The position numbers and the translations under genes were made by a program. The notes beneath the pieces were generated by a model. The model was not told where the DNA came from and searched no databases. It saw only the letters and a program-made list of their open reading frames with translations. Below are positions 49,765-60,044 of a DNA stretch of 64,000 nucleotides, in pieces. The stretch is from Polynucleobacter sp. AM-25C3 (lineage in GTDB: Bacteria; Pseudomonadota; Gammaproteobacteria; Burkholderiales; Burkholderiaceae), in NCBI RefSeq assembly GCF_018882335.1, contig NZ_JACVOS010000001.1:62001-126000 (forward strand), written 5' to 3'. How positions within the stretch are numbered: the stretch's first letter is position 1; every line of letters starts with the position of its first letter.

Positions 49765-49815
49765 TGGCAGTTTTGAGGCTTTTCTAGGCAAAAACTGCCA
49801 TTCCCAAGATATAAT
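49765..49815 (+). promoter_or_regulatory. Inverted repeat and -10 box between prs and rplY
   Basis: TGGCAGTTTT (49765-49774) and AAAACTGCCA (49791-49800) form a perfect 10-bp repeat with a 16-base loop, possibly ending prs transcripts although no T-run follows. A consensus TATAAT lies at 49810-49815, about 57 bases before the rplY start. No matching -35 box is seen at the right distance, and the second arm of the repeat occupies that region. Confidence 0.4.
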
Positions 49816-49872
49816 CAAAGGCTTTTCTGTTTGGTCGCGAACGGAAATTAACCTTAACTTTAGGAATTGAAT

Positions 49873-50511
49873 ATGAAAGTAGTAGCCTTTGAAAGAAGCG
49901 TACAGGGAACGGGTGCGAGCCGCCGTCTGCGCAACTCCGGTAAAACTCCGGGAATCATCTATGGCGGTAAAGACGCCGCAACTGTAATTGAGTTGGATCA
50001 CAACGCACTGTTCCATGCTCTCCGCAAGGAAGCATTCCACTCATCCATCCTTGATCTTGAAATCGGTGGCAAAGCACAAAAAGTGTTGTTGCGCGATTAC
50101 CAGATGCATCCATTTAAGCCTTTGGTTCTGCATATCGACTTCCAGCGCGTTTCTGCGACTGAGAAAGTTCATATGCGCGTTCCATTGCACTTCGTGAATG
50201 CTGACACTTCAGCTGCCGTGAAATTGCAAGGCGCTGTTGTTAGCCATATCTCAACTGAATTGGAAGTTTCTTGCTTACCAGCAGACTTGCCAGAGTTCAT
50301 TGAAGTGGACTTGAGCAAAATTGAAGTTGGTCATGGTATCCATGCTAAAGACCTCACATTGCCAAAAGGCGTTTCTTTGGTATTGCATATTGAGCAAGAA
50401 AACCCAGTATTGGCCAACGCACGTATCCCAGCAGTGAAATCTGCCGATACTGAAGCTGCTCCTGTGGCTGCTGCGGCTCCTGCTGCTGAAACACCAAAGG
50501 ATAAAGCTTAA
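49873..50511 (+). CDS. rplY: 50S ribosomal protein bL25, long CTC form
   Basis: Binds 5S rRNA. The N-terminal L25 domain (about 1-95) has '[22 protein letters not shown]' in outline and '[21 protein letters not shown]'. A C-terminal beta domain (about 96-190) marks the general-stress CTC form, followed by an Ala-rich tail. The ATG at 49873 has AGGA eight bases upstream; a TTG two codons earlier is less likely. Length is 212 residues. A strong terminator follows. Confidence 0.95.
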   Translation: MKVVAFERSVQGTGASRRLRNSGKTPGIIYGGKDAATVIELDHNALFHALRKEAFHSSILDLEIGGKAQKVLLRDYQMHPFKPLVLHIDFQRVSATEKVHMRVPLHFVNADTSAAVKLQGAVVSHISTELEVSCLPADLPEFIEVDLSKIEVGHGIHAKDLTLPKGVSLVLHIEQENPVLANARIPAVKSADTEAAPVAAAAPAAETPKDKA

Positions 50512-50543
50512 TTATTTAGGCCTTATCTTTGCGACAGAGGAAG

Positions 50544-50570
50544 CCCGCTACCAAGCGGGTTTTCTTTTTT
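50544..50570 (+). terminator. Rho-independent terminator after rplY
   Basis: CCCGCT and AGCGGG form a 6-bp stem with the loop ACCA, followed by TTTTCTTTTTT. It should end the prs-rplY transcript before pth. Confidence 0.9.
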
Positions 50571-50601
50571 GCGGAAATGCTTTTATCCTTAAGCACTCAT
50601 C

Positions 50602-51198
50602 ATGACTAAATTAATTGTTGGCCTCGGCAATCCTGGCGATGAACATGTGGAAGATCGGCACAATGCTGGCTTCTGGTTTGTCGACGCCCTCGCCAAGCAA
50701 TTGAACGCCCGCTTTGAAACTGAAAAACGCTTTCATGGGAAAGTGGCGAAGGGTAAATGGGGTGGTGAAGATCTCTTCCTACTTAAGCCGAGCACTTATA
50801 TGAACCTCAGCGGTCAAGCTGTAGGGGCATTGTGTCGCTTTCACAAAATTACTCCACAAGAGGTCTTGGTTGTGCAGGATGAGCTTGATCTCAAGCCTGG
50901 CACGGCACGCATCAAGCTCGGTGGCGGTACTGGCGGTCACAATGGCTTAAAAGATATCCAAGCCCACCTAGGAACTCCTGAATACTGGCGCTTGCGACTT
51001 GGGATTGGTCACCCTCGTGACCTTGCTCCCGAGGGCGCTCGCTCGATGGATGTGGCTGACTACGTATTGAGAAGACCCCTACAAGCAGAGCAAAAACAAA
51101 TTAATGCCAGCATTGAAAATGGTTTGCAGATTCTTGGATTATTTATGAAGGGTGATACTCAAGCAGCAATGCTGGAGCTACACTCAAAAACGAATTAG
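50602..51198 (+). CDS. pth: Peptidyl-tRNA hydrolase
   Basis: Frees tRNA from prematurely dropped peptidyl-tRNA. The family start 'LIVGLGNPGDEHVEDRHNAGFWFVDAL' in outline includes the catalytic histidine in 'DRHNAGF'. Other motifs are 'LKPSTYMNLSGQAVGAL', 'VVQDELDLKPGTARIKLGGGTGGHNGLKDI' in outline and 'RLRLGIGHP'. It has 198 residues. It is convergent with a ferredoxin gene, with 29 bases between stops and no clear terminator. Confidence 0.97.
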   Translation: MTKLIVGLGNPGDEHVEDRHNAGFWFVDALAKQLNARFETEKRFHGKVAKGKWGGEDLFLLKPSTYMNLSGQAVGALCRFHKITPQEVLVVQDELDLKPGTARIKLGGGTGGHNGLKDIQAHLGTPEYWRLRLGIGHPRDLAPEGARSMDVADYVLRRPLQAEQKQINASIENGLQILGLFMKGDTQAAMLELHSKTN

Positions 51199-51227
51199 GG
51201 CGTACCTCGCACACCCATCAGAGTGCA

Positions 51228-52012
<785 letters not shown>

Positions 52013-52048
52013 AACGCTCCTAAGGCTTTTTCAGCTACAGGCAAGAGT

Positions 52049-52657
52049 TTAGCCCCTCTTAGAGCGAAATAGACAAGCTTTTACCTGCCCAGCCTCTAAG
52101 TATTTTCCACAATGCCAATCAGGCACTAGGGCCTCAATCGCCTCACGCGAGCGACTTGCCGGAAACTCGACATAAATTCCCCCGCCAGCACTGTCTTCAC
52201 AAATCCGAGCGGCCTCTATAAGCGCTTGATTCAACAGACCCTCTTCCTGAAAGGGTGGGTCTATAAAAATCAAATTACTAGAGTGATCGGTCTGCTGCTT
52301 TAAAAACTCCACGCTATCTCGGTGCAAAATCTGCACCGCCCCAGGAGCAGGGGAAGACTGGAGCAAGGCAAAATTTGCACAGAGATTTGCATGGGCTTTT
52401 TTGTCTTTTTCCAATAAGACCACTGCTTGGGCATGTCGGGAGGCGGCTTCAAAACCTAAAGCGCCTGTACCAGCGAATAAATCCAGGCAGCTCAAGCCCG
52501 TTAGATCCTGCCCCAACCAATTAAATAAGGTCTCACGAACCCGATCAGTGCTTGGGCGTAAACCCGGTAGATCCAAGACGCTTAATAAACGACTGCGCCA
52601 GACCCCTCCAATGATGCGGATTTTCTTAGGGGGCTCTGACTGCTTTCCCAATTTCAC
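52049..52657 (-). CDS. rsmD: 16S rRNA (guanine-966-N2)-methyltransferase
   Basis: SAM-dependent enzyme modifying G966 of 16S rRNA. 'RIIGGVWRSRLL' opens the domain, then 'LRPSTDRVRETLFNWLG', SAM motif I 'CLDLFAGTGALGFEAASR' and the catalytic 'LIFIDPPFQEEGLL'. It has 202 residues. It is downstream of two M16-family genes and upstream of coaD on the same strand. Confidence 0.95.
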   Translation of the reverse strand: MKLGKQSEPPKKIRIIGGVWRSRLLSVLDLPGLRPSTDRVRETLFNWLGQDLTGLSCLDLFAGTGALGFEAASRHAQAVVLLEKDKKAHANLCANFALLQSSPAPGAVQILHRDSVEFLKQQTDHSSNLIFIDPPFQEEGLLNQALIEAARICEDSAGGGIYVEFPASRSREAIEALVPDWHCGKYLEAGQVKACLFRSKRG

Positions 52658-52679
52658 AGACTTCGTTAGTTTTGCTGGC

Positions 52680-54026
52680 TTATTTATTTTTGGCCCCTAA
52701 AACCACAATCTTCATTCGATCCATGGCTAAGTATTTTTGGAATGCCGCGTTCACCTGCTCCAAGCTAACTGCCTCTACTTGTTTAGTCCAAACCTCCATC
52801 GTATCGAGGGGTAAATTATTCCAAGCAATCGATGAGACGTTATCCAGCAACTTACGGTTGTTATCAATTCTTAAGGGGTAGCCGTTCATCAAATTGGCTT
52901 TGGCAGCATCGAGTTCGCTTTGGGTAGGTCCATTGGCAATAAATTGCGCGATGGTGGAGCTCATCACTTCAAGCGCCAAGGTGGCTTGGTCATTTTTGGT
53001 TTGCAGTCCCGCTTGAAATATCCCGACGTCTTTACCTGGAGCAAAGTAACTAAACACGCTATAGGCAAGACCGCGCTTTTCGCGAACCTCTGACATGAGG
53101 CGCGATACAAAGCCACCGCCGCCTAAAACATAGTTCCCCACCAGCAGCGGAAAATAATCTGGATTACTACGAGTGACCGCAGTCATTCCCATGGCGATAT
53201 GTGCTTGCTGAGAATCAAATGGGATAGTGATTTCACGTTGAGTCAAGGGCTCTACTGGAGAGCGCTCAAACTCTGGCAGCTTAGCGATGGGAGGGCCAGA
53301 CTGAGGAACTCTTTGCAATAAGCTTTGCACAATTTCTGCAGCCTCAGTGCTACTGACATTCCCCACAATGCTGACAATCATTCTGTCGGCACGGTAAAAC
53401 TGTTTATGGAACTGTTGCAAGTCCGTTGCATTGATATTAGCAACCGTTTGAACAGATGGTGAATTAGCCAATGGATAGTTGCCATAAACCGATTTTCTGA
53501 AGCGACGATCTAGGACTGACTCAGGCTTAGTTTCAGACTCTAGTAAAGCAGTAGTCATTCTTTGCTTCTCACGCGCCAAGATCTTTGAGTCATAAGTGGG
53601 GGCACTGAGCATTGCTGAGGCCAATTGAACAGCGCGATCACGCAAGTCTTTCCTACTTAAAGTGCGAATGCGCATGATGGCACGCTCACCACTAACAGAG
53701 ACGCCAAGATTCGCACCTAAATCTGCGATCTCATCCGCAATCTGCGCCTCAGTAAGCAAGCCCTTATCAGACTTAACACCGTAGTTCATGAGTTGACCAG
53801 CTACCGTTGCTAAACCACTCTTTGCCGCCGGATCATAGCGATCGCCTGCATCAATACTGATCTCAATATCCACCATGGGCAAAGATTGGGTTTGCACTAA
53901 ATAGGCTTGCGCACCCTTAATGGACGCCAACTTCTCGATTGGCAAAATAGCTTGGGCAGATGGAAGTAAGCCAAAGACCAATAAACACGCAGGGATAAGA
54001 TGCTTAAACACTTTGCATGCTTGCAT
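52680..54026 (-). CDS. M16-family zinc-peptidase homologue, non-catalytic subunit
   Basis: A 448-residue exported protein with a signal peptide (about 1-26, 'LIPACLLVFGLLPSAQA'). Both M16 domains are present, with 'GGGGFVSRLMSEVREKRGLAYSVFS' in outline in the second half. The HxxEH zinc motif is absent: the matching region reads 'SGLATVAGQLMNYG'. It is likely the partner of the catalytic subunit just upstream, whose stop codon overlaps this ATG (TAATG). Periplasmic location is inferred. Paired M16 genes of this kind act as heterodimers in other systems. Confidence 0.88.
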   Translation of the reverse strand: MQACKVFKHLIPACLLVFGLLPSAQAILPIEKLASIKGAQAYLVQTQSLPMVDIEISIDAGDRYDPAAKSGLATVAGQLMNYGVKSDKGLLTEAQIADEIADLGANLGVSVSGERAIMRIRTLSRKDLRDRAVQLASAMLSAPTYDSKILAREKQRMTTALLESETKPESVLDRRFRKSVYGNYPLANSPSVQTVANINATDLQQFHKQFYRADRMIVSIVGNVSSTEAAEIVQSLLQRVPQSGPPIAKLPEFERSPVEPLTQREITIPFDSQQAHIAMGMTAVTRSNPDYFPLLVGNYVLGGGGFVSRLMSEVREKRGLAYSVFSYFAPGKDVGIFQAGLQTKNDQATLALEVMSSTIAQFIANGPTQSELDAAKANLMNGYPLRIDNNRKLLDNVSSIAWNNLPLDTMEVWTKQVEAVSLEQVNAAFQKYLAMDRMKIVVLGAKNK

Positions 54027-55399
54027 TATTTGCCCCCTTGCTTGCTCTCGCCAGACTTGCGCGCCTGCGGATCTAAGACTGCAATAGTCAACCCTTCATC
54101 AACCAAATATTTTTTAGCAACAGCTTGGACTTGTGCAGGAGTAATTGCTTGCATCTTCTCCAGCATCACATCAATTTCTCGCCAAGAAAACCCTGCCATC
54201 TCCATACTGCCAATTTCCATTGCCTGACCGAAAATAGAATCGCGCTTATAAATCTGCTCAGACAAGATGCGAACCTTGATGCGTTTTAACTCTGAATCTA
54301 GAATCCCTTTATCGGCAATTTCTTTTAAAGCCTTCCGAATACTGCTCTCAGCCTGCTCAACAGTTTTACCTTTAGCCATGCTGGTGCTAATTAAAAATAG
54401 TTCTGGTCCTCTAGAGATCATGTCGTAACCAACACCAACGTCATCAACTACTCGCTCTTGTTTAACAAGTGTGCGGTTTAAACGGGCATTGTCATAGCCA
54501 TCGAGTACTGCTGACAATATCTCCAAGGCATATGGCTCATCGTCATCCAATTGACCTGGATGCAGTTTAGGAACCTTCCATGCCATCGTCAATTGCGCAC
54601 TATCTGCAGGTGCCTTAACTTGCACTTTCTTGATACCTTTTTGTATTGGTTCTACTTGAGGGTTGCGATCTGGTAACTCTCTTGCAGAAGCGACTCCATA
54701 ATATTTTTCAACTGCCTGCAAAATAACTTTGGGGTCAACATCACCAGCAATGACTACGGTTGCGTTATTTGGCTTGTACCAAGCGCGATACCAGTCACGC
54801 GCATCTGCGGCTTTCATATTGACTAGGTCATTCATCCAACCCACTATTGGATGCCGATATGGGGAACTCATGTAAGCAGTTGCCATGAGTGATTCATTCA
54901 GTAGGCTACTTGGGTTGTCTTCAGTGCGTAGACGACGCTCTTCCATCACCACCTGGATTTCCTTGAGAAATTCTGCATCATCAAAATTGAGGTTAGACAT
55001 ACGGTCAGCCTCCAGCTTCATGACCTCATTTAACTTGGATTTTTCAACCTGCTGAAAATACGCCGTGTAGTCACGAGAGGTAAAGGCATTTTCTCGACCA
55101 CCCACTGCCGCAACCAAGCGAGAGAACTCTCCTGACTTGACCTTGTCGGTACCCTTAAACATCATGTGCTCAAGTACGTGAGCGACCCCGGTCTTGCCAT
55201 TGACTTCATCCATTGAGCCAGCGCGATACCAAACCATGTGGGCAACTGTAGGGGCACGATGGTCCTCACGCACAATCAGCTTGAGTCCATTGGAGAGTTG
55301 AAACTCGTGTGTATTTGACATGCCCGCTTCCGAGGCCGCCCAAGCGGTCGGGCAAAAGAGCATGAAACAGAAAGAAAGCCGCAGTAAAGTGGAGCGCAT
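54026..55399 (-). CDS. M16-family zinc metallopeptidase, catalytic subunit
   Basis: A 457-residue exported peptidase of the pitrilysin/processing-peptidase family. The zinc-binding HxxEH motif is in 'VAHVLEHMMFKGT', with the downstream glutamate in 'EIQVVMEERR'. A signal peptide covers about 1-25 ('LRLSFCFMLFCPTAWA'). The ATG at 55399 has AGGTGA eight bases upstream; a GTG four codons earlier is less likely. It is coupled by TAATG to the non-catalytic paralogue. It is divergent from ftsY. Substrates are unknown. Confidence 0.9.
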   Translation of the reverse strand: MRSTLLRLSFCFMLFCPTAWAASEAGMSNTHEFQLSNGLKLIVREDHRAPTVAHMVWYRAGSMDEVNGKTGVAHVLEHMMFKGTDKVKSGEFSRLVAAVGGRENAFTSRDYTAYFQQVEKSKLNEVMKLEADRMSNLNFDDAEFLKEIQVVMEERRLRTEDNPSSLLNESLMATAYMSSPYRHPIVGWMNDLVNMKAADARDWYRAWYKPNNATVVIAGDVDPKVILQAVEKYYGVASARELPDRNPQVEPIQKGIKKVQVKAPADSAQLTMAWKVPKLHPGQLDDDEPYALEILSAVLDGYDNARLNRTLVKQERVVDDVGVGYDMISRGPELFLISTSMAKGKTVEQAESSIRKALKEIADKGILDSELKRIKVRILSEQIYKRDSIFGQAMEIGSMEMAGFSWREIDVMLEKMQAITPAQVQAVAKKYLVDEGLTIAVLDPQARKSGESKQGGK

Positions 55400-55461
55400 C
55401 TGTAAGATCACCTATCCCAAGAATTTAATTGATAAGATGCAAGGATTAAATTGTATCGATT

Positions 55462-56352
55462 ATGTTCGGCCTACGTAAAACCCTCGGATCCCTATTCAAA
55501 TCCAATCAGACTGATGAAGCCTGGTTTGATGCCCTAGAAGAATCTCTCATCCTCAGCGATGTGGGCCTGCCTACGACTGAGCAACTGATCAGCAAGCTCC
55601 GCAAAGCTGCTAAGTCAGAAAAAACCAGTAGCCCAGAAGATCTCCAGCAATTGTTAATACAAGAAGTTGCCAGCCTCTTAAAGCCATTGGAGCCAATACC
55701 TAACCCCTTATATGCGCACGATCAAAAGGCGGTTCCTGAAGTTTGGCTGGTGATTGGCGTTAATGGCGCTGGCAAGACCACCACTATCGGCAAACTGTGC
55801 CGCCTCTTTCAATCCCAAGGTAAATCGGTGCTACTCGCAGCGGGTGATACCTTCCGAGCCGCGGCCCGCAACCAGCTTCTTGAATGGGGTGGTCGCAACC
55901 AAGTGGACGTCATCATGCAAGAGAGTGGTGATGCGGCTGCAGTAGCTCACGATGCCATTCATGCGGCGATTTCTCGTAAGAGCGATATTTTGATCATTGA
56001 TACTGCCGGAAGGCTAGCTACTCAAGATCACTTGATGGAAGAGTTAAAGAAGGTCAAAAGAGTCATCGGTAAGGCCCTTCCTGGGGCGCCTCACCAGACT
56101 TTGCTGGTACTTGATGGCAATACCGGTCAAAACGGCTTAAGCCAAGTGAAGGCCTTTCATGCAGCTCTGGGGCTTACTGCCTTAATCGTGACTAAATTGG
56201 ATGGCACCGCTAAAGGGGGGGTGATTTGCGCCCTCGCCCACACGCTCAATGACGGGCCAAAACCAGCGGTTTTGGCCTTGGGTAAAGGCGAGGGAATTGA
56301 TGATTTAGCGCCCTTCACGGCCGCCCAATATTCATCTGAATTATTCAATTAA
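55462..56352 (+). CDS. ftsY: Signal recognition particle receptor FtsY
   Basis: SRP-GTPase that docks ribosome-nascent-chain complexes at the membrane. A four-helix N domain is followed by the G domain: G1 'GVNGAGKTTTIGKLCRLF', 'AAGDTFRAAARNQL', 'DTAGRLATQDHLMEEL', 'TKLDGTAKGGV' and 'ALGKGEGIDDLAPF'. At 296 residues it lacks the long acidic A domain of E. coli FtsY. rpoH follows after 91 bases holding a CIRCE operator; ftsE and ftsX are not between them. Confidence 0.96.
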   Translation: MFGLRKTLGSLFKSNQTDEAWFDALEESLILSDVGLPTTEQLISKLRKAAKSEKTSSPEDLQQLLIQEVASLLKPLEPIPNPLYAHDQKAVPEVWLVIGVNGAGKTTTIGKLCRLFQSQGKSVLLAAGDTFRAAARNQLLEWGGRNQVDVIMQESGDAAAVAHDAIHAAISRKSDILIIDTAGRLATQDHLMEELKKVKRVIGKALPGAPHQTLLVLDGNTGQNGLSQVKAFHAALGLTALIVTKLDGTAKGGVICALAHTLNDGPKPAVLALGKGEGIDDLAPFTAAQYSSELFN

Positions 56353-56380
56353 ATCATAGACTTACAGAAGTAAAAAACCA

Positions 56381-56407
56381 TTAGCACTCTCTTGACAAGA
56401 GTGCTAA
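56381..56407. promoter_or_regulatory. CIRCE element (HrcA operator) upstream of rpoH
   Basis: TTAGCACTC, nine bases, then GAGTGCTAA: an exact match to the CIRCE consensus. HrcA binds this dyad and represses heat-shock genes. It lies 37 bases before the rpoH ATG and covers the candidate -35 box. Confidence 0.95.
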
Positions 56408-56420
56408 AATAAAAAACTAT
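56392..56420 (+). promoter_or_regulatory. Candidate rpoH promoter inside the CIRCE region
   Basis: A consensus TTGACA (56392-56397) lies in the CIRCE spacer. Seventeen bases later is a weak -10, AACTAT (56415-56420); TAAAAA at 56410 is nearer but badly spaced. HrcA binding would block the -35 box. Confidence 0.55.
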
Positions 56421-56443
56421 TAACGCCTGAAAATATAAAAAAA

Positions 56444-57385
56444 ATGGTTCAAAAGAAAGCACACAAACCGCAATTGCAAGCAAGGCAAACACTGCCAGTA
56501 GCGCAGACTGCTGCGGCTTCGCTTGCCTTTCCGATGCTGCCTTCCCTTGGGGTTGGCACGCTCGACTCTTATATCTCCTACGTTAATCGCGTACCCATGC
56601 TTAGCGCCGCAGAAGAACTGCATCTCGCGCAAGAATTTCGTTGCACTGAAAATGTCGATGCTGCGAAAACTTTAGTTCTCTCACACCTTCGCTTGGTGGT
56701 GTCTGTTGCTCGTCAGTATCTGGGTTATGGCATTCCGCATGCCGACCTCATTCAAGAAGGCAACATCGGCTTGATGAAGGCCGTAAAACGCTATGACCCT
56801 AACCAAGGTGCACGCTTAGTCTCTTATGCAATCCACTGGATTAAGGCGGAGATTCATGAGTACATTCTCAAGAATTGGCGTTTAGTTAAGCTTGCAACAA
56901 CTAAAGCACAACGCAAGTTGTTCTTTAATTTACGCAGCAACAAACCCACTCTGGCCGCGCTAACTCCAAATGAAGTTGAGGCATTGGCCAAAGCTCTGGA
57001 TGTCAAAGGCTCTGACGTTAAAGAAATGGAAATGCGTCTGGCTGGTGGCGATGTCGCCTTAGAGGGCGATGACAGTGATGATGAGTCAGCCTATGCACCA
57101 ATTCAATGGTTGGCAGACAATAGCCAAGAGCCTACTGAAATGATGGCTGCTGCTGCAACCGATGCACTGCATGGTCCCCAACTCGATCAAGCCCTGATGG
57201 CTTTGGATGAGCGTAGCCGCAACATCGTGCAATCACGCTGGCTGGCAATGGATGCAGATGGTAATGGCACAAAGACATTGCATGATCTCGCCCGTGAATA
57301 CGGCATCTCTGCAGAACGCGTTCGTCAAATTGAAACTGCGGCACTCAAAAAGATGCGCAGCCTCTTGCAAACTGAAGCCGCTTAA
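56444..57385 (+). CDS. rpoH: Heat-shock sigma factor RpoH (sigma-32)
   Basis: Directs RNA polymerase to heat-shock promoters. Region 2 has 'LSHLRLVVSVARQYLGYGIPHADLIQEGNIGLMKAVKRYDP' in outline, with core-binding and -10 recognition parts. The RpoH box is 'TKAQRKLFFNLR'. Region 4.2 is 'LHDLAREYGISAERVRQIETAALKKMR' in outline. It has 313 residues, with an N-terminal extension of about 30 over the E. coli protein. CIRCE upstream implies that HrcA controls its transcription. Confidence 0.96.
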   Translation: MVQKKAHKPQLQARQTLPVAQTAAASLAFPMLPSLGVGTLDSYISYVNRVPMLSAAEELHLAQEFRCTENVDAAKTLVLSHLRLVVSVARQYLGYGIPHADLIQEGNIGLMKAVKRYDPNQGARLVSYAIHWIKAEIHEYILKNWRLVKLATTKAQRKLFFNLRSNKPTLAALTPNEVEALAKALDVKGSDVKEMEMRLAGGDVALEGDDSDDESAYAPIQWLADNSQEPTEMMAAAATDALHGPQLDQALMALDERSRNIVQSRWLAMDADGNGTKTLHDLAREYGISAERVRQIETAALKKMRSLLQTEAA

Positions 57386-57410
57386 GCATCTTTCCTTTAC
57401 TTCGTAGCGT

Positions 57411-58016
57411 TTACTTCAGCAACTCTTTCAAGTCTTGCGCCAAGGTCTCAGCACCTTGCGCATGCTTGATGTAAAGGCGCAAGTGCCCCTCTGGATCAAA
57501 GGCATAACTTCCTGCTGTGTGATCCATGGTGTATGAACCGGGACTAGTGCCAGGCACCTTCTTGTAGTAAATCTTGAAGTCCTTCGTGACTTTTTCTAAA
57601 GCTGCTTGATCTGCTGGACGCAATCCCAAGAAACGTGGATCAAACGCAGGAACATATTGCTTCAGAATGCTTGCGCTATCTCGCTCAGGATCTACCGTCA
57701 CAAACAACACTTGCACCTTATCAGCCTGAGGCCCCAATAAAGTCATGACCTGCTGCATCTCAGTAAGTGTCGTTGGGCAAATATCTGGGCACTGGGTGTA
57801 ACCAAAGAACATGACGACTGCTTTGCCTTTAAAGTCTGCCAAAGTTCTGACATTGCCATCGGGATCGAGCAAACTAAAGTCCGTACCAAATGCTTTGCTG
57901 CCTGTGATGTCGACATTCTTAAAGCTCTGCTTGGGACTACAAGCCACCAGAGCTAGACCAACAAGCGCCAATATCAAGAGGCGGGAAATCAATGTGTAAG
58001 GTTTTAATAAATTCAT
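57411..58016 (-). CDS. SCO1/SenC family copper chaperone lipoprotein
   Basis: Copper-binding thioredoxin-fold protein that helps build the CuA site of cytochrome c oxidase. A lipobox 'LALVAC' near residue 26 marks a membrane-anchored lipoprotein. The copper ligands are the CxxxC in 'QCPDICPTTLTEM' and the histidine in 'MDHTAGSYAFDP'. The ATG at 58016 is used; a TTG two codons earlier also fits. Length is 201 residues. It is last in the ctaA-ctaB-Sco run. Confidence 0.93.
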   Translation of the reverse strand: MNLLKPYTLISRLLILALVGLALVACSPKQSFKNVDITGSKAFGTDFSLLDPDGNVRTLADFKGKAVVMFFGYTQCPDICPTTLTEMQQVMTLLGPQADKVQVLFVTVDPERDSASILKQYVPAFDPRFLGLRPADQAALEKVTKDFKIYYKKVPGTSPGSYTMDHTAGSYAFDPEGHLRLYIKHAQGAETLAQDLKELLK

Positions 58017-58023
58017 ATTCAAC

Positions 58024-58917
58024 TCAAATGAAATAGTGATCGATTAATAGCGCTGCAAATAGCAGAGATAAATAGGTAATTGAAAACCGGAAAGTCTTTT
58101 TCGCTAGTGCATCGCTGTAAGAAACAAACAAGGCAATCACATAAGCAAGGAACATCAAACCCAAAATGATTGCGGAGATTAAATAGACTACACCACTCAT
58201 GCCGTAGATATAGGGCAGCAAAGTAGCAGCAATCAAAATCAAGGTGTAGAGCAAGATATTGAGCAGCGTAAAGCGCTCCCCATGGGTGACCGGCAACATC
58301 GGTAATCCACTTTGAACATAATCATCGCGACGATACAAGGCTAGCGCCCAAAAGTGCGGTGGGGTCCAAACAAAAATAATCAGGACTAAGAGCCATGCTT
58401 CTGCAGATAAGCCGTTAGTCACTGCCGCCCAACCCAAAGCGGGTGGCATTGCGCCAGACAAGCCGCCAATCACAATATTCTGTGGTGTTGCGGGCTTGAG
58501 CAGCCAGGTATAGATGACCGCGTAGCCAACAAAGGTTGCTACCGTAAGCCACATGGTTAATGGGTTACAGAAGTTCCACAAAATCACGGCACCCAAACTG
58601 CCGAGAACAATAGAAAAAATAGTAATGTGAAAAGGCGTTACTTCACCAGTTGCAGATGGTCTCCAAGAAGTACGCTTCATCTTGGCATCGACTGCTTGCT
58701 CAATTAAACAGTTCATTGCAAAGGCTGCGCCTGCCAATAACCAAATACCGACAATGCCACCAATGAGTACTGGATACGGAACCATACCGGGGGTAGCCAA
58801 GAACATACCAATCACTGCACAGAAAACCGCTAGCTGAGTAACGCGAGGTTTAGTCAATACCCAGAACTGACGCCAACGCGGCATAGCTGCAGGGGAAGAA
58901 GGTGTGGGGCTGCTCAT
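58024..58917 (-). CDS. ctaB: Protoheme IX farnesyltransferase (heme O synthase)
   Basis: Membrane prenyltransferase that attaches a farnesyl chain to heme b. The UbiA-family aspartate motifs are '[19 protein letters not shown]' and '[21 protein letters not shown]', and '[19 protein letters not shown]' opens the protein. About nine hydrophobic helices are seen in 297 residues. The start overlaps the ctaA stop by four bases. It is also called cyoE. Confidence 0.95.
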   Translation of the reverse strand: MSSPTPSSPAAMPRWRQFWVLTKPRVTQLAVFCAVIGMFLATPGMVPYPVLIGGIVGIWLLAGAAFAMNCLIEQAVDAKMKRTSWRPSATGEVTPFHITIFSIVLGSLGAVILWNFCNPLTMWLTVATFVGYAVIYTWLLKPATPQNIVIGGLSGAMPPALGWAAVTNGLSAEAWLLVLIIFVWTPPHFWALALYRRDDYVQSGLPMLPVTHGERFTLLNILLYTLILIAATLLPYIYGMSGVVYLISAIILGLMFLAYVIALFVSYSDALAKKTFRFSITYLSLLFAALLIDHYFI

Positions 58918-60044
58918 AATGATTTGACCATCTTAATATGAATGGGTGCACTCCAAGAGGACCAGTGAGCTAAGCGAACCAAGCAGAAGACTAATGCCGC
59001 TGATCCCGCGGTATGCATTAAGGCGGCAAGTAGTGGCCATTGAAAGACCACATTAGAAATACCTGTAAGCGCCTGAAGGATAAGAAGGGCAAGTAATAAC
59101 TTAGCGATGCGACCCATTCCCAACAATGCAGCATTACTCAACTGGAGAGCGCTCACCCCAAGAAAACCTATCGCCGCTAAGGCAATGAGTGCAAACACGC
59201 GATGCGCCCAATGGATCGTTTGCAAAGCTACTGGAGAAATAGATTCCCCTTGAGCATTTAGACCTAGCGCGCGCCACAAAGTAAAACCTTCTTGCCAAGC
59301 GGTTTCTGGCCAAAGAGTACCCATGCAGCTTGGGAAATCAGGACAAGCCAATACTGCGTAATTGGTGCTAACCCATGCACCCAAAAATATCTGTATAGCT
59401 AAAGTGACTGAAGCAATCACCAGCAACTTTGCAGGAAGGGGTTTTATTTGAAAACGTCGAACTGAAGAAGATTGATCTTCCCATTCTTGCTGAGCATATG
59501 CAGTTAGGCAGGCAAGCAATACCAAAGCCAGCATTAAGTGGATGCTGACAATGATCGGTTGTAATTTAAGCGTAACCGTCCAGGCACCAAATGCACCTTG
59601 AATACAAACCAAGAGCAGTAAACCCAGGCTCACTAAAAATGGTTTCTTACCCAAGCTCTTTATCTTGCTCCAAGCCAGTCCCACTTGAATCAAAATCAAA
59701 GCACCCACTGTCATCGCCAAATAGCGATGAATCATTTCAATCCAAGCCTTGATAACCGTCACAGGACCGGTTGGCATATTCGCTTCAGCCAGTTGTATCT
59801 CACCAATTGCATGCCACGGATTTGAAGTGCCATAGCAACCAGGCCAGTCAGGACAACCTAAGCCAGAGTCCGTTAATCTAGTGAAGGCGCCAAACACAAT
59901 CAAATCAAAGGTCATGAAGACTAAAACCCAATTGAGTTTTTGGAAAAAGTTATATCCAGGTCTTGTCCATAGATAAATCAGGGGCAGGCCTGCAAACACA
60001 ATAGCGATTGCAGCCAACTCTATTAGCAACCACAAACTACTCAT
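58914..60044 (-). CDS. ctaA: Heme A synthase (Cox15/CtaA)
   Basis: Oxidises the C8 methyl of heme O to give heme A for cytochrome c oxidase. It has 376 residues and eight predicted helices. Family motifs are '[22 protein letters not shown]', '[16 protein letters not shown]', '[22 protein letters not shown]' and '[18 protein letters not shown]', which include paired heme-ligand histidines. Its ends overlap the neighbours by ATGA on both sides, so the four genes from SURF1 to ctaB are tightly coupled. Confidence 0.95.
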   Translation of the reverse strand: MSSLWLLIELAAIAIVFAGLPLIYLWTRPGYNFFQKLNWVLVFMTFDLIVFGAFTRLTDSGLGCPDWPGCYGTSNPWHAIGEIQLAEANMPTGPVTVIKAWIEMIHRYLAMTVGALILIQVGLAWSKIKSLGKKPFLVSLGLLLLVCIQGAFGAWTVTLKLQPIIVSIHLMLALVLLACLTAYAQQEWEDQSSSVRRFQIKPLPAKLLVIASVTLAIQIFLGAWVSTNYAVLACPDFPSCMGTLWPETAWQEGFTLWRALGLNAQGESISPVALQTIHWAHRVFALIALAAIGFLGVSALQLSNAALLGMGRIAKLLLALLILQALTGISNVVFQWPLLAALMHTAGSAALVFCLVRLAHWSSWSAPIHIKMVKSL

